Shown here: piece by piece, positions 18,543-28,747 of the stretch
How the letters are laid out: the number at the start of each line of letters is the position of its first letter
How positions within the stretch are numbered: position 1 is the stretch's first letter
NCBI GenBank assembly: GCA_015233395.1
Contig: JADFXV010000006.1
Span: forward strand, 1 to 64,000
DNA length: 64,000 nt
Direction of reading: 5' to 3'
From: Desulfovibrionaceae bacterium
GTDB taxonomy: Bacteria; Desulfobacterota; Desulfovibrionia; Desulfovibrionales; Desulfovibrionaceae
Made by a program: the position numbers and the translations under genes
The notes under the pieces: model-generated
The model's input: the letters and a program-made list of their open reading frames with translations, nothing else
What the model was told of the DNA's origin: nothing
Databases searched by the model: none

Positions 18543-19970
18543 ATGCCCATCGATCGCAACCAGACCGCAACCGGCGAAACAACCGGCGGCGAGGCGGCCA
18601 AAAACCTCACCGGGCAGTTGCTCGGCCTGATGCAACTGCGCCGGGCGAAAGCCGTCCGGAACCAAGGGACCGGCGCGAATTGCCGGGCCGCCGCTTTAAG
18701 CGCCAACATGTTCGGCGGCGTCGCGGGCAATGTTCTCGAGTGGTACGATTTCGCGATTTTCGGTTTTCTGGCCCCCTTGATCGGGGAGAATTTTTTCCCC
18801 TCCGACGACCCTCTGGTTTCGCTGCTGGGCGCCTTCGGCGTTTTCGCGGCCGCCTTTCTCGCCCGGCCCGCCGGGGGCTTGCTGTTCGGATATATCGGCG
18901 ACCGCCACGGCCGCAAATACGCCCTGCGGCTCTCGGTGATGCTCATGGCCGCGCCCACGTTTTTCGTGGGCCTTTTGCCCACCCACGCCTCGATCGGGAC
19001 GCTCGCGCCGGTGCTGCTCGTTCTCTTGCGCCTGGCCCAAGGTTTGTCCGTGGGCGGCGAACTCATCGGCTCGATCGCCTTCGTCTCCGAGAACGCGCCG
19101 CCCGGGCGCCGGGGGTTTTACAGCAGTTGGACCTTCGCCAGCGGCTATACGGGCATGATGCTCGGCTCGCTGTGCGCCGTCTTGATGAACGCGGCGCTCG
19201 GACACCGGGCCATGGCCGCCTGGGGCTGGCGCCTGCCTTTTCTGACGGGCGTCGTCATCGCCCTGGCAGCGATCTGGATGCGCAAGGGACTGACCGAAAC
19301 GCCGGCTTTCGAGGATATGCGGGCCTGCGGGCGCCTGAACGAAAACCCCTTGGCCGACGCCGTGCGCCTGTTTCCCGGGGACGTCTTTCACGCCGCGCTG
19401 CTGGTCACGCTGGTCGGCGGGGGATTTTACATCCTGTTCCTTTGGTGGCCGACCTTCCTCGACGCCTTCGCCGGCTCCGGCGTCCCCTACGCCGCGGCGC
19501 TCAACACCTTTTCCCTGATTGTCCTGATCGTCCTGATTCCCCTGGCCGGACGGCTCTCCGACCAGTGGGGACGCAAACGGCTCTTGGCCTGGAGTTCGGC
19601 GGGGCTGGCGCTTTTGTCCTGGCCGCTCTTTTTGTTGGCCACCCAGGGCGGTTTTTTCCCGGTCTTCGCGGCCCAGATGTGTTTCACCGTCCTGATGGGC
19701 TTTTATCTCGGCCCGATTCCGGCGGCCCTGGTCGAGATGTTCCCGGCGAACGTCCGCTACAGCGCCATCGGCCTGGGCTACAACCTCTCCTTGTGCTTCT
19801 TCGGAGGCACGGCGCCGCTTCTGGCCACCTGGCTTGTGCGGCGCTATCAGACGGTTTCCTCGGTGGCGTTGTATCTCGTCTTCCTCTCCTGCCTCAACCT
19901 CGCGGCCGCGCTCGCCCTGCGCGAAACGAAGTTCATCCGGGTCGAGGACGCCCTCCCGGCGACCCCGTAG
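18543..19970 (+). CDS. MHS-family MFS transporter (metabolite:H+ symporter)
   Basis: This 475-residue protein has about 12 membrane segments. The MFS loop signature GYIGDRHGRKYAL follows helix 2, and RLAQGLSVGGELIGSIAFVSE is the helix-4 motif typical of the ProP/KgtP/citrate-type MHS family. A second GRLSDQWGRKRLL follows helix 8. The first 50 residues are hydrophilic and weakly conserved in appearance, so the start could lie later. Substrates of the family include dicarboxylates, betaines and proline, and the sequence does not say which applies. It lies 179 bp after the oxidoreductase gene on the same strand and may supply a substrate for that enzyme, but this is only suggestive. Confidence 0.87.
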   Translation: MPIDRNQTATGETTGGEAAKNLTGQLLGLMQLRRAKAVRNQGTGANCRAAALSANMFGGVAGNVLEWYDFAIFGFLAPLIGENFFPSDDPLVSLLGAFGVFAAAFLARPAGGLLFGYIGDRHGRKYALRLSVMLMAAPTFFVGLLPTHASIGTLAPVLLVLLRLAQGLSVGGELIGSIAFVSENAPPGRRGFYSSWTFASGYTGMMLGSLCAVLMNAALGHRAMAAWGWRLPFLTGVVIALAAIWMRKGLTETPAFEDMRACGRLNENPLADAVRLFPGDVFHAALLVTLVGGGFYILFLWWPTFLDAFAGSGVPYAAALNTFSLIVLIVLIPLAGRLSDQWGRKRLLAWSSAGLALLSWPLFLLATQGGFFPVFAAQMCFTVLMGFYLGPIPAALVEMFPANVRYSAIGLGYNLSLCFFGGTAPLLATWLVRRYQTVSSVALYLVFLSCLNLAAALALRETKFIRVEDALPATP

Positions 19971-20232
19971 ACCCGGCCGGGGGGCCGAGGCCGGGAAAAA
20001 ACGAATCCCCCCCCGCCAGCGGCGCGGTCAACCGCGCACTCCCGGAAACGCCCTCGTTTTCCCGCTCCCATGCCCGAGAGCGACCCGCGCCCTTGCCGCT
20101 TTGACGCGGCGGCGAGACGGACAAATTGACAGAATACAAACATATACCTAAAAAGGAGCCCGGCGGTTTCCGGAAAGCCAGCGGACCGCCGGCCGCGCAC
20201 GCATGTCTTGAACCGACGCGCAAAGGAATTCC

Positions 20233-23200
20233 ATGGGCTTGCGAATTTTTCACGGTTCCATCCGGAAAATGCTTGCCGTCCTGATCCTTTGCTCTTCGCT
20301 GCCGGCTTTGGGCGTCATCTTGCTCCTGGGCCTGCATGACCGCGGCGCGGCCATCGCCAATGCCCAGCGGGAGCTGATGGCCTCCATCCAAAGTTTCTCG
20401 GACACCCAGGGCGCGATCACCGCTTCCGCGAAACAACTCCTTGACACCTTGGCCAATATGCCGGAAGTGCGCCGCGCGGACGCCGCCGCCTGCGCCGAAC
20501 TGTTCGCCGTCGTGCTTCAGGCCAACCCGATCTACGGCAACATCCATCTGCTCGGCCTTGAAGGCAACGACCTGGCGTCGGGCAGAAAATCCACCTCCGC
20601 CAGCTTCGCGGGGCGCAAGCAATTCAAGGACTCCGTGGCGACCAGAGAGTTCGCCACCGGCGAATTCATGATCGGCGCGACTCTCAATGTTCCGATTTTT
20701 CCCTTCGCCCAACCGGTTTTCGACACCGGGGGGACGTTGCGCGCGGTGCTGACGATCAGCATCCAACTCAGCGACTTCGGCAAGATCTTCGCCCAGGCCC
20801 ACTTCCCGCCGGATTCCTTTTTCGGCGTCACCGACCGAAACGGCATCCGGCTTTTCCGTTTTCCCGACGACGAAAAAAGAGCTCCCGTGGGCCAGCCGAT
20901 CAACCCGGAGGTATACGACGCGGTGCGCTCGGGGCCGGCGCACGGCCTGGTGAGGACCACCTCGGCGGACGGCGTGCGGCGCATCACGGCCTACCGCCAA
21001 CTGCGGCTGAGTCCCGATAAACCGCCATACATGTATATGTTCATCGGCCTGCCCGAAGACTCGATCTATGCCGAAGCCGCGCGCGTCACCGCCCGCCACC
21101 TGGGCATCATGGCCTTGACGCTGCTGGTGACCCTGGGCCTTGGCTGGATTCTCGGCGGCAGGACCATCGGCCGGCGGCTTGAGGAATTGACGGCCGCCGC
21201 CGGCCGCATCGGGGGGGGCGATCTGACCAGCCGGGCCCGCATCGACACGGCGATCGCTGAAATCGATTCGCTGGCCCGGGCCTTCAACGGCATGGCCGCG
21301 GATCTGTCGCGCGACATCGCGCAGCGAAAGCAGGTCGAAGAACACCTGCGGATCATCTCCGACAACACCTACGAATGGGAGTATTGGCGCGCTCCGGACG
21401 GGCGCTACATCTGGGTTTCCCCCTCCTGCGAAAAGATCTCCGGCTACGCCCCGCGAATGTTCACCGGAGAGGGGGCGGCGCGCTTTCTCAGCATCGTGCA
21501 TCCAGACGACAAGAAAATCTGGGAGGACCACCTCGTCGAGGTGAACAGCGTCCACCCGGAGCACCGGGAGCTGGAATTCCGGATCGTCAAGCCATCCGGC
21601 GAGAGCGTCTGGATCAGCCACATCTGCAAACCGATCTACGGCGAAGACGGCGTGTTGCTGGGACGGCGCGGCTGCAACCGGGACGTGACCGAAAGCAAGC
21701 AGGCGGCGCTGGCGCTCAAAAACAGCGACGAACGCCTGCGGCGCGCGGAGCTTGTCGCCAGGATGGGCAACTGGGAAATCGATCTTGCCTCCAAGACCAT
21801 CGACGCCTCCGAGGGCGCGGGGCGCATTTACGGCGTCGACGGCGGCGCCCTGTCCCTGGACGCGATTCAGGCCGCGCCGCTTCCGCAATACCGGCCGGTT
21901 CTGGACGCCATGCTGCGCGACCTCGTCTCGAACAAGGCGCCCTACAGCGTGGATTTCAAAATACGGCGCCCCTCGGGCGAGGTCGTCGATATCCATTCGA
22001 TCGCGGAATACGACGATGCGAACAACGTCGTCTTCGGGATCATTCAAGACATCACCGAGCGCAAGGAGATCCAGGACCAGCTGATGGAGACCAATCGCGA
22101 TCTGGAAGAAGCCATATCGCGCTCCGAAGAGCTGGCCGAGCAGGCAAACGCCGCCAACAAGGCCAAGAGCGAATTCCTCGCCAACATGAGCCATGAGATC
22201 CGCACTCCCTTAAACGGCGTCATGGGCATGATGCAACTGCTCCAGGACACGGGGATGTCCCCGGAGCAGTCGGAATTTCTCGACATCGGACTCGGCGCCG
22301 CCCGGGGCCTGGTGAAAATCATCAACGACATTCTCGATCTTTCGCGCATCGAACAGGGGGTGCTCGAACTGAGGCAGGACGGCTTCGACCCGCGCAGGAC
22401 GATGACCTCGCTGTCGGAAATATTCCAGATCGCCGTCAAGTCGAAAGCGTTGCGGCTGACCTTCGCGGTCGATGAAGCCTTGCCCGGGATCGTCTACGGC
22501 GACGAAGGCCGGTTGACCCAGATCCTGTTTAATCTCGTGGGCAACGCCGTCAAATTCACCGACAAGGGAGAGATCGCCATCAAGGCCGGCCTGGTCTCGC
22601 AAACCGGCGACCTGCTCCATGTGCTCTTTGAGGTCGCCGACACCGGAATCGGCATACCGGAAGATAAAATCGAGTACATATTCAAGCCGTTCACCCAGGT
22701 CGACGGCTCCAACACGCGAAAATACGGCGGCACGGGACTGGGGCTCGGCATCGTCAAAAAGCTGATCGACGCCATGGGCGGGTATCTCCAGGTTACGAGC
22801 GAACTCGGCAAGGGGACGACGGTGTCCTTTGCCCTCAAGTTCAGCGTCCGCGAACCGAGAGTCACCAACGACGCCGAATTCACCGAAACCCTCACCGCCG
22901 CCGAAATCGTCTCGTGCAACGTGCTGGTCGTGGAGGACGACGCGGTCAACAGGCTGGCGGTCACGAAACTCCTTGAGAATTTGGGCTTCACGGTCCGGGC
23001 GATCGACGACGGCGACCAAGTGATCGAAGCCCTTGAGAGCGGCCGCTTCGACCTGGCGCTCATGGACATCCAGATGCCGCACATCGACGGCATGCGCGCC
23101 ACCCGGTTGGTGCGCGAGTCCGGCGGGCCGTACGCCAAAATCCCGATCGTGGCCTTGACCGCCCACGCCATGAAGGGCGACCGGGGCAAATTCCTGGCCG

Positions 23201-23292
23201 CCGGGATGGACGACTACCTCGCCAAGCCGGTGGAACTCGAGGATCTCAAGGCGGTCATCCACAGGGTTCTGGCCAAGGGCGCCGGCCGGTAG
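20233..23292 (+). CDS. hybrid sensor histidine kinase, dCache-HAMP-PAS-PAS-HK-REC
   Basis: This 1019-residue membrane sensor has a first helix at about 15-35 and an extracellular double-Cache-like sensor at about 36-285. A second helix at about 290-310 is followed by HAMP (GRRLEELTAAAGRIGGGDL). The first PAS (NTYEWEYWRAPDGRY ... RRGCNRDVT) is followed by a second PAS. HisKA has H654 in [11 protein letters not shown], and HATPase boxes include [11 protein letters not shown] and GIGIPEDKIEYIFKPF. A C-terminal receiver has D945 in LALMDIQMP. An AAAGGA site precedes the ATG. The Cache part resembles that of the kinase at 60238. The downstream partner is not evident, since only another hybrid kinase follows. 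Confidence 0.93.
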   Translation: MGLRIFHGSIRKMLAVLILCSSLPALGVILLLGLHDRGAAIANAQRELMASIQSFSDTQGAITASAKQLLDTLANMPEVRRADAAACAELFAVVLQANPIYGNIHLLGLEGNDLASGRKSTSASFAGRKQFKDSVATREFATGEFMIGATLNVPIFPFAQPVFDTGGTLRAVLTISIQLSDFGKIFAQAHFPPDSFFGVTDRNGIRLFRFPDDEKRAPVGQPINPEVYDAVRSGPAHGLVRTTSADGVRRITAYRQLRLSPDKPPYMYMFIGLPEDSIYAEAARVTARHLGIMALTLLVTLGLGWILGGRTIGRRLEELTAAAGRIGGGDLTSRARIDTAIAEIDSLARAFNGMAADLSRDIAQRKQVEEHLRIISDNTYEWEYWRAPDGRYIWVSPSCEKISGYAPRMFTGEGAARFLSIVHPDDKKIWEDHLVEVNSVHPEHRELEFRIVKPSGESVWISHICKPIYGEDGVLLGRRGCNRDVTESKQAALALKNSDERLRRAELVARMGNWEIDLASKTIDASEGAGRIYGVDGGALSLDAIQAAPLPQYRPVLDAMLRDLVSNKAPYSVDFKIRRPSGEVVDIHSIAEYDDANNVVFGIIQDITERKEIQDQLMETNRDLEEAISRSEELAEQANAANKAKSEFLANMSHEIRTPLNGVMGMMQLLQDTGMSPEQSEFLDIGLGAARGLVKIINDILDLSRIEQGVLELRQDGFDPRRTMTSLSEIFQIAVKSKALRLTFAVDEALPGIVYGDEGRLTQILFNLVGNAVKFTDKGEIAIKAGLVSQTGDLLHVLFEVADTGIGIPEDKIEYIFKPFTQVDGSNTRKYGGTGLGLGIVKKLIDAMGGYLQVTSELGKGTTVSFALKFSVREPRVTNDAEFTETLTAAEIVSCNVLVVEDDAVNRLAVTKLLENLGFTVRAIDDGDQVIEALESGRFDLALMDIQMPHIDGMRATRLVRESGGPYAKIPIVALTAHAMKGDRGKFLAAGMDDYLAKPVELEDLKAVIHRVLAKGAGR

Positions 23293-23414
23293 CCCGCCCC
23301 GGCGAAAATCCGGGTCCGCCCATATCCGCCCGCACGTTGTTCTTGCGTGTTTCCCGCTGGCGAATTATCTGCTAGCATGGCGTGGGCCACCTTCCGGCCT
23401 TGCTTGGAGCAGCC

Positions 23415-25907
23415 ATGCCAGATGCCCAGACACGTCAAGAGCGACCGGCCGCCGGATTGCGCGGGGCCGTCCCAAGGCTCGCGTTTATCGCCGCCGCCTA
23501 TTTCGCGGCCAACAAAATCGCCCTGCTGTTCCCCGACGCCGAAGCGGTCCTCACGGCCGTCTGGCCCGCCGCCGGAGTCGGCCTGGCGTCGCTTCTGCTC
23601 AGTCCCCGCCGCCTGTGGCCGCAGATCCTGGCGGTCATTTTCCTGGCCGGCAACGCGGCCAATCTCCTCTCCGGCCGCCCGCTCGCCAACAGCGCCGGGT
23701 TCATGACCGCCAACGTCCTGGAATCGTTCCTGTGCGCCTGGCTGATCACCGGCTGGCGCGGGGAGAACGTCCGCTTCTCGCGCGTGAAGGACGTGGCCGC
23801 CCTGATCGCCGCCGCGACCTGCGTCAACGCGGTCACTTCCCTGGCCGGCGCGGGAACGGCCAAACTCGCCGGCCTCGCGCCCTTCTGGAGCTTCTGGGAA
23901 ACCTGGTGGATCGCCGACGGGCTGGGCATCCTGCTGGTGACGCCGCTGATCGCCGCCTGGGCGGGTCCCGCACGTTCCCGGACGACTCCGGGCGTAAGCC
24001 GCCGGTTTGAATCGTTTTTCTTCCTGGCGTTCTGGTGCCTGATGACCTGGCTGTCGTTTCACCCGAGAGCCGCGTTCGCCCCTCAGCCCTATATGCTCGT
24101 GGCCCTGCTCGCCTGGCCCGCCTTGAGGCTGGGGCGGCGCACCGTGTCGCTCGCGCTGGCCGTCCTGGCCGTCATGGCGGTCCTGAGCCGGCCGGAGGCG
24201 CTTGGGCCGTCGCCGTGGGGAAGCGGCGAAGAAATCCAGCGCCTGCTGGCCGTGCAGATCTTTATCGGACTTACGTCCATCACCGCTTTTCTGCTCGCCG
24301 CCGTCACTTCCGAACGCAAGCAGGCCGAGGCCTCGCTGCTTACGGCGGGGCAGGCCGCCGAGGCGGCCAAAAAAGATTGGGAGAAAACCTTCGACGCCGT
24401 GCCCGATCCGATCGCCCTGATCGGCACGGACCACCGTATCCTGCGCGCCAACCGGGCCATGGCGGAAAGGATCGGCTGCTCGTTTGAGCAGATGGCAGGC
24501 GGCCGTTGCCATGAACTCGTTCACGGCCTGCCTGGCCCGCCTCCGTTTTGTCCCCATGCGAAACTGCTCAAAAGCGGCCGAAAGGAACGCTGCGAAGTCG
24601 CCGAGGAGCGCCTGGGCGGCGTCTTCGATATCACCGTGACGCCGCTGACCGGCGAGTTTGGACGCATCGCCGGCAGCGTGCATGTCATGCACGACATCAC
24701 CGATCGCAAGCGGGCCGAGGAGACCATGCGCCTGGCGAGAGATCAGGCGCAAGCGGCCAACAAGTCCAAGAGCGAATTTTTGGCCAACATGAGCCACGAG
24801 ATCAGGACCCCGCTCAACGGCGTCCTGGGCATGCTCCAGCTTTTGGGAACGACCGGCTTGGACGAGGAGCAAAAAGAGTATTTGCTCGCGGCGATCAAGT
24901 CGAGCAACCGCCTGACCAGGCTGCTCTCCGACATCCTCGACCTTTCCCGGATCGAGGCCGGCAGGCTGGACATCCGGGAAGCGGAATTTGCCGTCCAGGA
25001 CCTGAAGGATTCGCTTGAGGAATTATTTGGCGTGACCGCGAGGCAAAAGGGCCTTGGCCTGGATTTCTACGCCGACGACCGGTTGCCGCCGGTTTTGATC
25101 GGGGATGAAAACCGGCTCGTGCAGATCCTCTTCAACCTCGTCGGCAACGCCATCAAGTTCTGCGACGCCGGGACCGTCCGGGTCGAGGCCACGGCGCTGC
25201 CCCAGGCCGATGGCTCCCGGGTCCGGGTTCTTTTCACGGTCGCCGACGACGGCATCGGCATCTCCGACGCCCAGCTCAAGGAGATTTTCGAGCCCTTCGT
25301 CCAGGGGGATGATTCGCGCACGAAGCGTTTCCAGGGCGCGGGCCTTGGCCTTTCCATCGTCCGCAAGCTGGTGAAGATGATGGACGGCAGCCTCGCGATC
25401 GACAGCGCCGAAGGAAAAGGGACGACCGTATACCTCTGCGTGCCGCTGAAGCTCCCGCGGGCGCGGAGCATGCCCGTCATGCCCGCCCTGCCCGTCATGC
25501 CCGGCGGCCGCGTCATGACCGGACCGGGCCTTCGCGTGCTCTTCGCCGACGACGACAGCGTGAGCTTGCGCGCCGGCAAGCGGATGCTGGAAAAATCCGG
25601 GCATACCGTGACCGTCGCCGCCGATGGCCGCCAAGCTCTGCAACTCTTCGCGCGGCAGGATTTCGACCTGATTCTCATGGACATCCAGATGCCGGTCATG
25701 GACGGGCTTCAAGCCACCCGGGCCATCCGCACGGCCCCGGAATTCGCGGGCAAGGCGCTTGTCCCGATCGTCGCCATGACCGCCTACGCCATGACCGGCG
25801 ACCGGGAAAAATTCCTGGCCGCCGGGATGGACGACTACCTCGCCAAGCCGGTGGAAATCGAGGATCTCAGAGCGGTCATCCGGCGGGTGTTTAGGCCCGG
25901 CGCCTAA
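23415..25907 (+). CDS. MASE1-PAS hybrid sensor histidine kinase
   Basis: This 830-residue protein begins with an eight-helix MASE1 membrane sensor at about 10-295, with motifs AAYFAANKIALLFPDAEAV and VWPAAGVGLASLLL. The PAS domain carries a striking RCHELVHGL...PPPFCPH cysteine/histidine motif at about 360-380. HisKA has H461, HATPase includes [20 protein letters not shown], and the receiver has D756. The start is the ATG at 23415, with GGAG 8 nt upstream. The frame also opens at an earlier GTG without a good site. Its kinase core is close to that of the DUF4118 kinase at 30884, and its PAS to that of the kinase at 56807, suggesting module exchange among paralogues. Confidence 0.93.
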   Translation: MPDAQTRQERPAAGLRGAVPRLAFIAAAYFAANKIALLFPDAEAVLTAVWPAAGVGLASLLLSPRRLWPQILAVIFLAGNAANLLSGRPLANSAGFMTANVLESFLCAWLITGWRGENVRFSRVKDVAALIAAATCVNAVTSLAGAGTAKLAGLAPFWSFWETWWIADGLGILLVTPLIAAWAGPARSRTTPGVSRRFESFFFLAFWCLMTWLSFHPRAAFAPQPYMLVALLAWPALRLGRRTVSLALAVLAVMAVLSRPEALGPSPWGSGEEIQRLLAVQIFIGLTSITAFLLAAVTSERKQAEASLLTAGQAAEAAKKDWEKTFDAVPDPIALIGTDHRILRANRAMAERIGCSFEQMAGGRCHELVHGLPGPPPFCPHAKLLKSGRKERCEVAEERLGGVFDITVTPLTGEFGRIAGSVHVMHDITDRKRAEETMRLARDQAQAANKSKSEFLANMSHEIRTPLNGVLGMLQLLGTTGLDEEQKEYLLAAIKSSNRLTRLLSDILDLSRIEAGRLDIREAEFAVQDLKDSLEELFGVTARQKGLGLDFYADDRLPPVLIGDENRLVQILFNLVGNAIKFCDAGTVRVEATALPQADGSRVRVLFTVADDGIGISDAQLKEIFEPFVQGDDSRTKRFQGAGLGLSIVRKLVKMMDGSLAIDSAEGKGTTVYLCVPLKLPRARSMPVMPALPVMPGGRVMTGPGLRVLFADDDSVSLRAGKRMLEKSGHTVTVAADGRQALQLFARQDFDLILMDIQMPVMDGLQATRAIRTAPEFAGKALVPIVAMTAYAMTGDREKFLAAGMDDYLAKPVEIEDLRAVIRRVFRPGA

Positions 25908-26084
25908 CGCTTTTCACCTTCCGCTCCCGGCGCAAGGCCCAAAGCCCCCGGGGGACGCTCTCCCCTTCTTGATTCGGTCTTGCGTTTTCCGGGGGAATTG
26001 TGAGAAAAGACCAGACGGGATTTCCCGGCGACAGGCCACGGGCCGCCGCCTGCACGACTTGGATCATTTTCACGGGAGATTGCC

Positions 26085-26501
26085 ATGGCGCGAATCCTGA
26101 TCGCCGAAGACGACCCCACCAGCCGGATCGTCTGCTATAAAATCGTCGAAAAACTCGGCCATATCCCGTTGGCGAGCCCGGACGGCAAGCACGCCTATCA
26201 GACCCTGCTGTCGGACAACCGCATCGACGTCCTGATTACCGACATCATGATGCCCGTGATGGACGGCCGGGCGCTCATCATGACCCTGCGCGGGCATACG
26301 GAATTGATCGATTTGCCGGTCATCATCATGTCGGCGGTCGTCGGCATCGAAGACATTTCCGATCTGCTGCGGCTCGGCGCGGATTTATTTTTGCCCAAAC
26401 CGATCAACGGGGCCGACGTCAAGGATTATATCGAACGCTGCCTCTGCGGGAGCCGAAAAAAGACGGGAAAGTCCCGCCCCGAACAGTCCCGCCCCGGTTG
26501 A
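26085..26501 (+). CDS. single-domain response regulator
   Basis: This 138-residue CheY-like receiver has the acidic pair D9-D10, phosphoacceptor D53 (LITDIMMPVMDG), S83 and K105 (LFLPKP). A basic tail has no output domain. A GGGAG site lies 7 nt before the ATG. It follows the MASE1 hybrid kinase by 177 bp and precedes the V4R gene by 118 bp on the same strand. It may relay phosphate from one of the neighbouring kinases to a separate output protein. Confidence 0.9.
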   Translation: MARILIAEDDPTSRIVCYKIVEKLGHIPLASPDGKHAYQTLLSDNRIDVLITDIMMPVMDGRALIMTLRGHTELIDLPVIIMSAVVGIEDISDLLRLGADLFLPKPINGADVKDYIERCLCGSRKKTGKSRPEQSRPG

Positions 26502-26619
26502 CCGCGCCGGCCGCTTGGGCGAGAATCGGGCGCAGGAAAAACGAGCCGGATTTTCTCCGGCCCGGGAGCGGTCCGTCCGGAACCGCGGCCGCCGGGACAC
26601 ATTGCAAGGAGCCTTGACC

Positions 26620-27141
26620 ATGGCCGAACGAAAATACGTCTTTTCCTGGGATCTTCTGGGCGACATCGCCCTTGGCAGGCCCAACCTCGGGCCGAACACC
26701 CGGCTTGAAGTGTATCGCCTGATGCAGTTTGTTTTTCGGGACGTGTTCGAGCGCAATTACGGCACGGAAAAGACCGACGAGATTTTCTACGACGCGGGAA
26801 AACTCGCCGGAGACCACTTCTATAAAAATATCTTCGCCGGCATTACCGACTTCAACGAATTCGTCAAAAAACTTCAGATCGTGCTCAAGGACATGGGAAT
26901 CGGCATTCTGCGCATCGAAAAGGCCGATCTGGAGAACGGCTCCTTCGTACTCACGGTTTCCGAAGACCTGGACTGTTCCGGACTGCCGGAGATGGATTCC
27001 GAAATTTGCGTGTACGACGAGGGCTTCATCGCCGGACTGATGGAAAGTTTCACGGGCAAGCGCTTCAAGGTGAAGGAAGTCGACTGCTGGTGCACCGGCG
27101 ACCGGACCTGCCGCTTCACCGCCGAAGTCGTCAAGGACTAG
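26620..27141 (+). CDS. V4R domain sensor protein
   Basis: This 173-residue soluble protein contains a V4R (4-vinyl reductase) domain. The diagnostic late motif is VDCWCTGDRTCRF with C156, C158 and C164, and the alpha-beta segment DEIFYDAGKLAGDHFY precedes it. V4R domains bind small hydrophobic ligands, heme or metal in studied cases. The ATG at 26620 with AAGGAG 8 nt upstream is preferred, because the open frame upstream is arginine-rich and intergenic in character. Only 4 bp separate its stop from the GTG of the next kinase gene, whose ribosome site lies inside this gene's final codons. It is therefore likely a ligand-sensing partner for that kinase. Confidence 0.85.
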   Translation: MAERKYVFSWDLLGDIALGRPNLGPNTRLEVYRLMQFVFRDVFERNYGTEKTDEIFYDAGKLAGDHFYKNIFAGITDFNEFVKKLQIVLKDMGIGILRIEKADLENGSFVLTVSEDLDCSGLPEMDSEICVYDEGFIAGLMESFTGKRFKVKEVDCWCTGDRTCRFTAEVVKD

Positions 27142-27145
27142 CCCG

Positions 27146-28672
27146 GTGACGGACGAAGGCATTCTCGCCATAGCCCGGGCCGAACTCGACCAAGCCATCC
27201 GGGAGAGCGACTGGGAAAGAGCGGCCAGAGCGGCGGATTCGCTCCATCGGGCCTGCCTTGACCGGGCCGGATTGGAACATCCGGCGGATGCGGCGGTCCG
27301 CGTCGTGCGGGAGGCCTTCTTCGCCCAGAAACCGTCCGCCGAACCGCCAGGCTCTCTCTCGGGAAACCGGGAACTCGCCAAGGTTCTCGAAGACGTCCTG
27401 GCCGTGCGCGATTCTTTGATGGCCATGGCCAACGGAGATTTGTCCAAGACCATCGCCGTCAAAGGGTTCCTCGGCGGTTCGCTCAAGATGCTCCAGGCCC
27501 ACCTCAATCATCTCACCTGGCAGACGAAAATGGTGGCCAAGGGAGATTTCAGCCAACGGGTGGACTTCATGGGGGAATTCGCCGAGGCGTTCAACGACAT
27601 GGTCGCGCAGCTCGACGAAGCCCGCAAAAAAATCACCGAGAGCGAGGAGCGGTACCGCAGCTTCTTCACCAGCGTGGAGGCGATCAAGCTCATCGTCGAC
27701 CCGGCGACCGGCGCCGTCATGGACGCCAACCCGGCGGCGATGGAGTTCTACGGATACGACCGGGAACAGCTGCGGGGCATGTCGATCCGCGATCTGGACA
27801 CCGAGCCGGCGCGCGAGTCCCTCGCCGAACTGGCGAATATCGCGGCGAACAAAAAAGGCCACGGCTTCTTCCGCCACCGGCTGGCCAGCGGCGAACTGCG
27901 CGAAATCGAGGTCTACGCGAGCCTCATCCAGTTCAAGGGCATTAGCCTGGTCATGTACTCCATCCACGACGTGACCGAACTGCGGCGCCTGGAGCAGATC
28001 CGGCAGGACGTGGAGCGCATCGTCCGGCACGACTTGAAATCTCCGTTGACCGGGCTCATCAACATCCCGCAGATGCTCATGGACGATGCGAACCTGACCG
28101 CGCAGCAACGGGAGATGCTCGCCCTGGTCGCCGCCTCGGGCCAGAAGATGCTCAGGCAGATCAACAGCGCGCTTGAATTGCACAAGATCGAGAGCGGGAC
28201 TTACCGCCTCGTGGCGCAAGAATGCGATCCGGCCGAGCTGATCCGGGAGAATGTTCGCCTCATGAGCGTGAGCATGGGCGTCGACCCGGGGCTTATTTCC
28301 ATCCGGGAGCACGGGACTGCCGGACCTGGCTGCCGCATACCCCTGAAAACCGACCTGCTCCTGCTGGACATCGTCCTGATGAACCTGCTGCGCAACGCCC
28401 TGGAGGCCAGCGAACCGGGAGCTCGGGTCGGCGTGGATATTTTTGAAGACGGCCCGGAGGTCGTCATCTCCGTTTCCAACGGCCAGCCCGTGCCGGCCGA
28501 GGTCCGCGATAGATTCTTCGAGAAGTACGCCACGGCGGGGAAAAAGGGCGGGACCGGCCTTGGGACGTACAGCGCCGCGATCATGACCCGGGCGCTTGGA
28601 GGATCGATCGCCATGGAGACCGCCGACGAGACCGGGACGAAAGTCACCGTTCGCATCCCGGCGACGCATTGA
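27146..28672 (+). CDS. cytoplasmic PAS sensor histidine kinase
   Basis: This 508-residue protein has no membrane helices. The N-terminal helical region (1-80) leads into two tandem HAMP-like repeats at about 85-165 (VRDSLMAMANGDLSKTI, then TKMVAKGDFSQRVDF). A PAS domain (FFTSVEAIKLIVDPATGAV), a DHp helix with H295 (RHDLKSPLTGLIN) and a HATPase domain (LLRNALEASEPG, GTGLGTYSAAIM) follow. There is no receiver, so it probably signals to a separate one, such as the receiver gene 75 bp downstream. The GTG start has AAGGA 8 nt upstream, inside the V4R gene. Coupled expression with the V4R protein suggests a sensor-kinase pair. Confidence 0.9.
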   Translation: MTDEGILAIARAELDQAIRESDWERAARAADSLHRACLDRAGLEHPADAAVRVVREAFFAQKPSAEPPGSLSGNRELAKVLEDVLAVRDSLMAMANGDLSKTIAVKGFLGGSLKMLQAHLNHLTWQTKMVAKGDFSQRVDFMGEFAEAFNDMVAQLDEARKKITESEERYRSFFTSVEAIKLIVDPATGAVMDANPAAMEFYGYDREQLRGMSIRDLDTEPARESLAELANIAANKKGHGFFRHRLASGELREIEVYASLIQFKGISLVMYSIHDVTELRRLEQIRQDVERIVRHDLKSPLTGLINIPQMLMDDANLTAQQREMLALVAASGQKMLRQINSALELHKIESGTYRLVAQECDPAELIRENVRLMSVSMGVDPGLISIREHGTAGPGCRIPLKTDLLLLDIVLMNLLRNALEASEPGARVGVDIFEDGPEVVISVSNGQPVPAEVRDRFFEKYATAGKKGGTGLGTYSAAIMTRALGGSIAMETADETGTKVTVRIPATH

Positions 28673-28747
28673 TGCGGCGCGGCGTGAAGGAACCCGGGAA
28701 TAAAACGGCCGGCTTCAATTTGTAAGGCGAACGAAACAGGAAACCGT

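Noticed and set aside
19971-20010. Terminator after the MHS transporter (CCCGGCC / GGCCGGG then AAAAAA)
   Set aside because: The run after the stem is A, not T, on the transporter's strand, so it does not fit an intrinsic terminator.
23382-23414. Earlier GTG start of the MASE1 kinase
   Set aside because: No ribosome site. The ATG at 23415 has GGAG at proper spacing and gives a normal MASE1 N-terminus.
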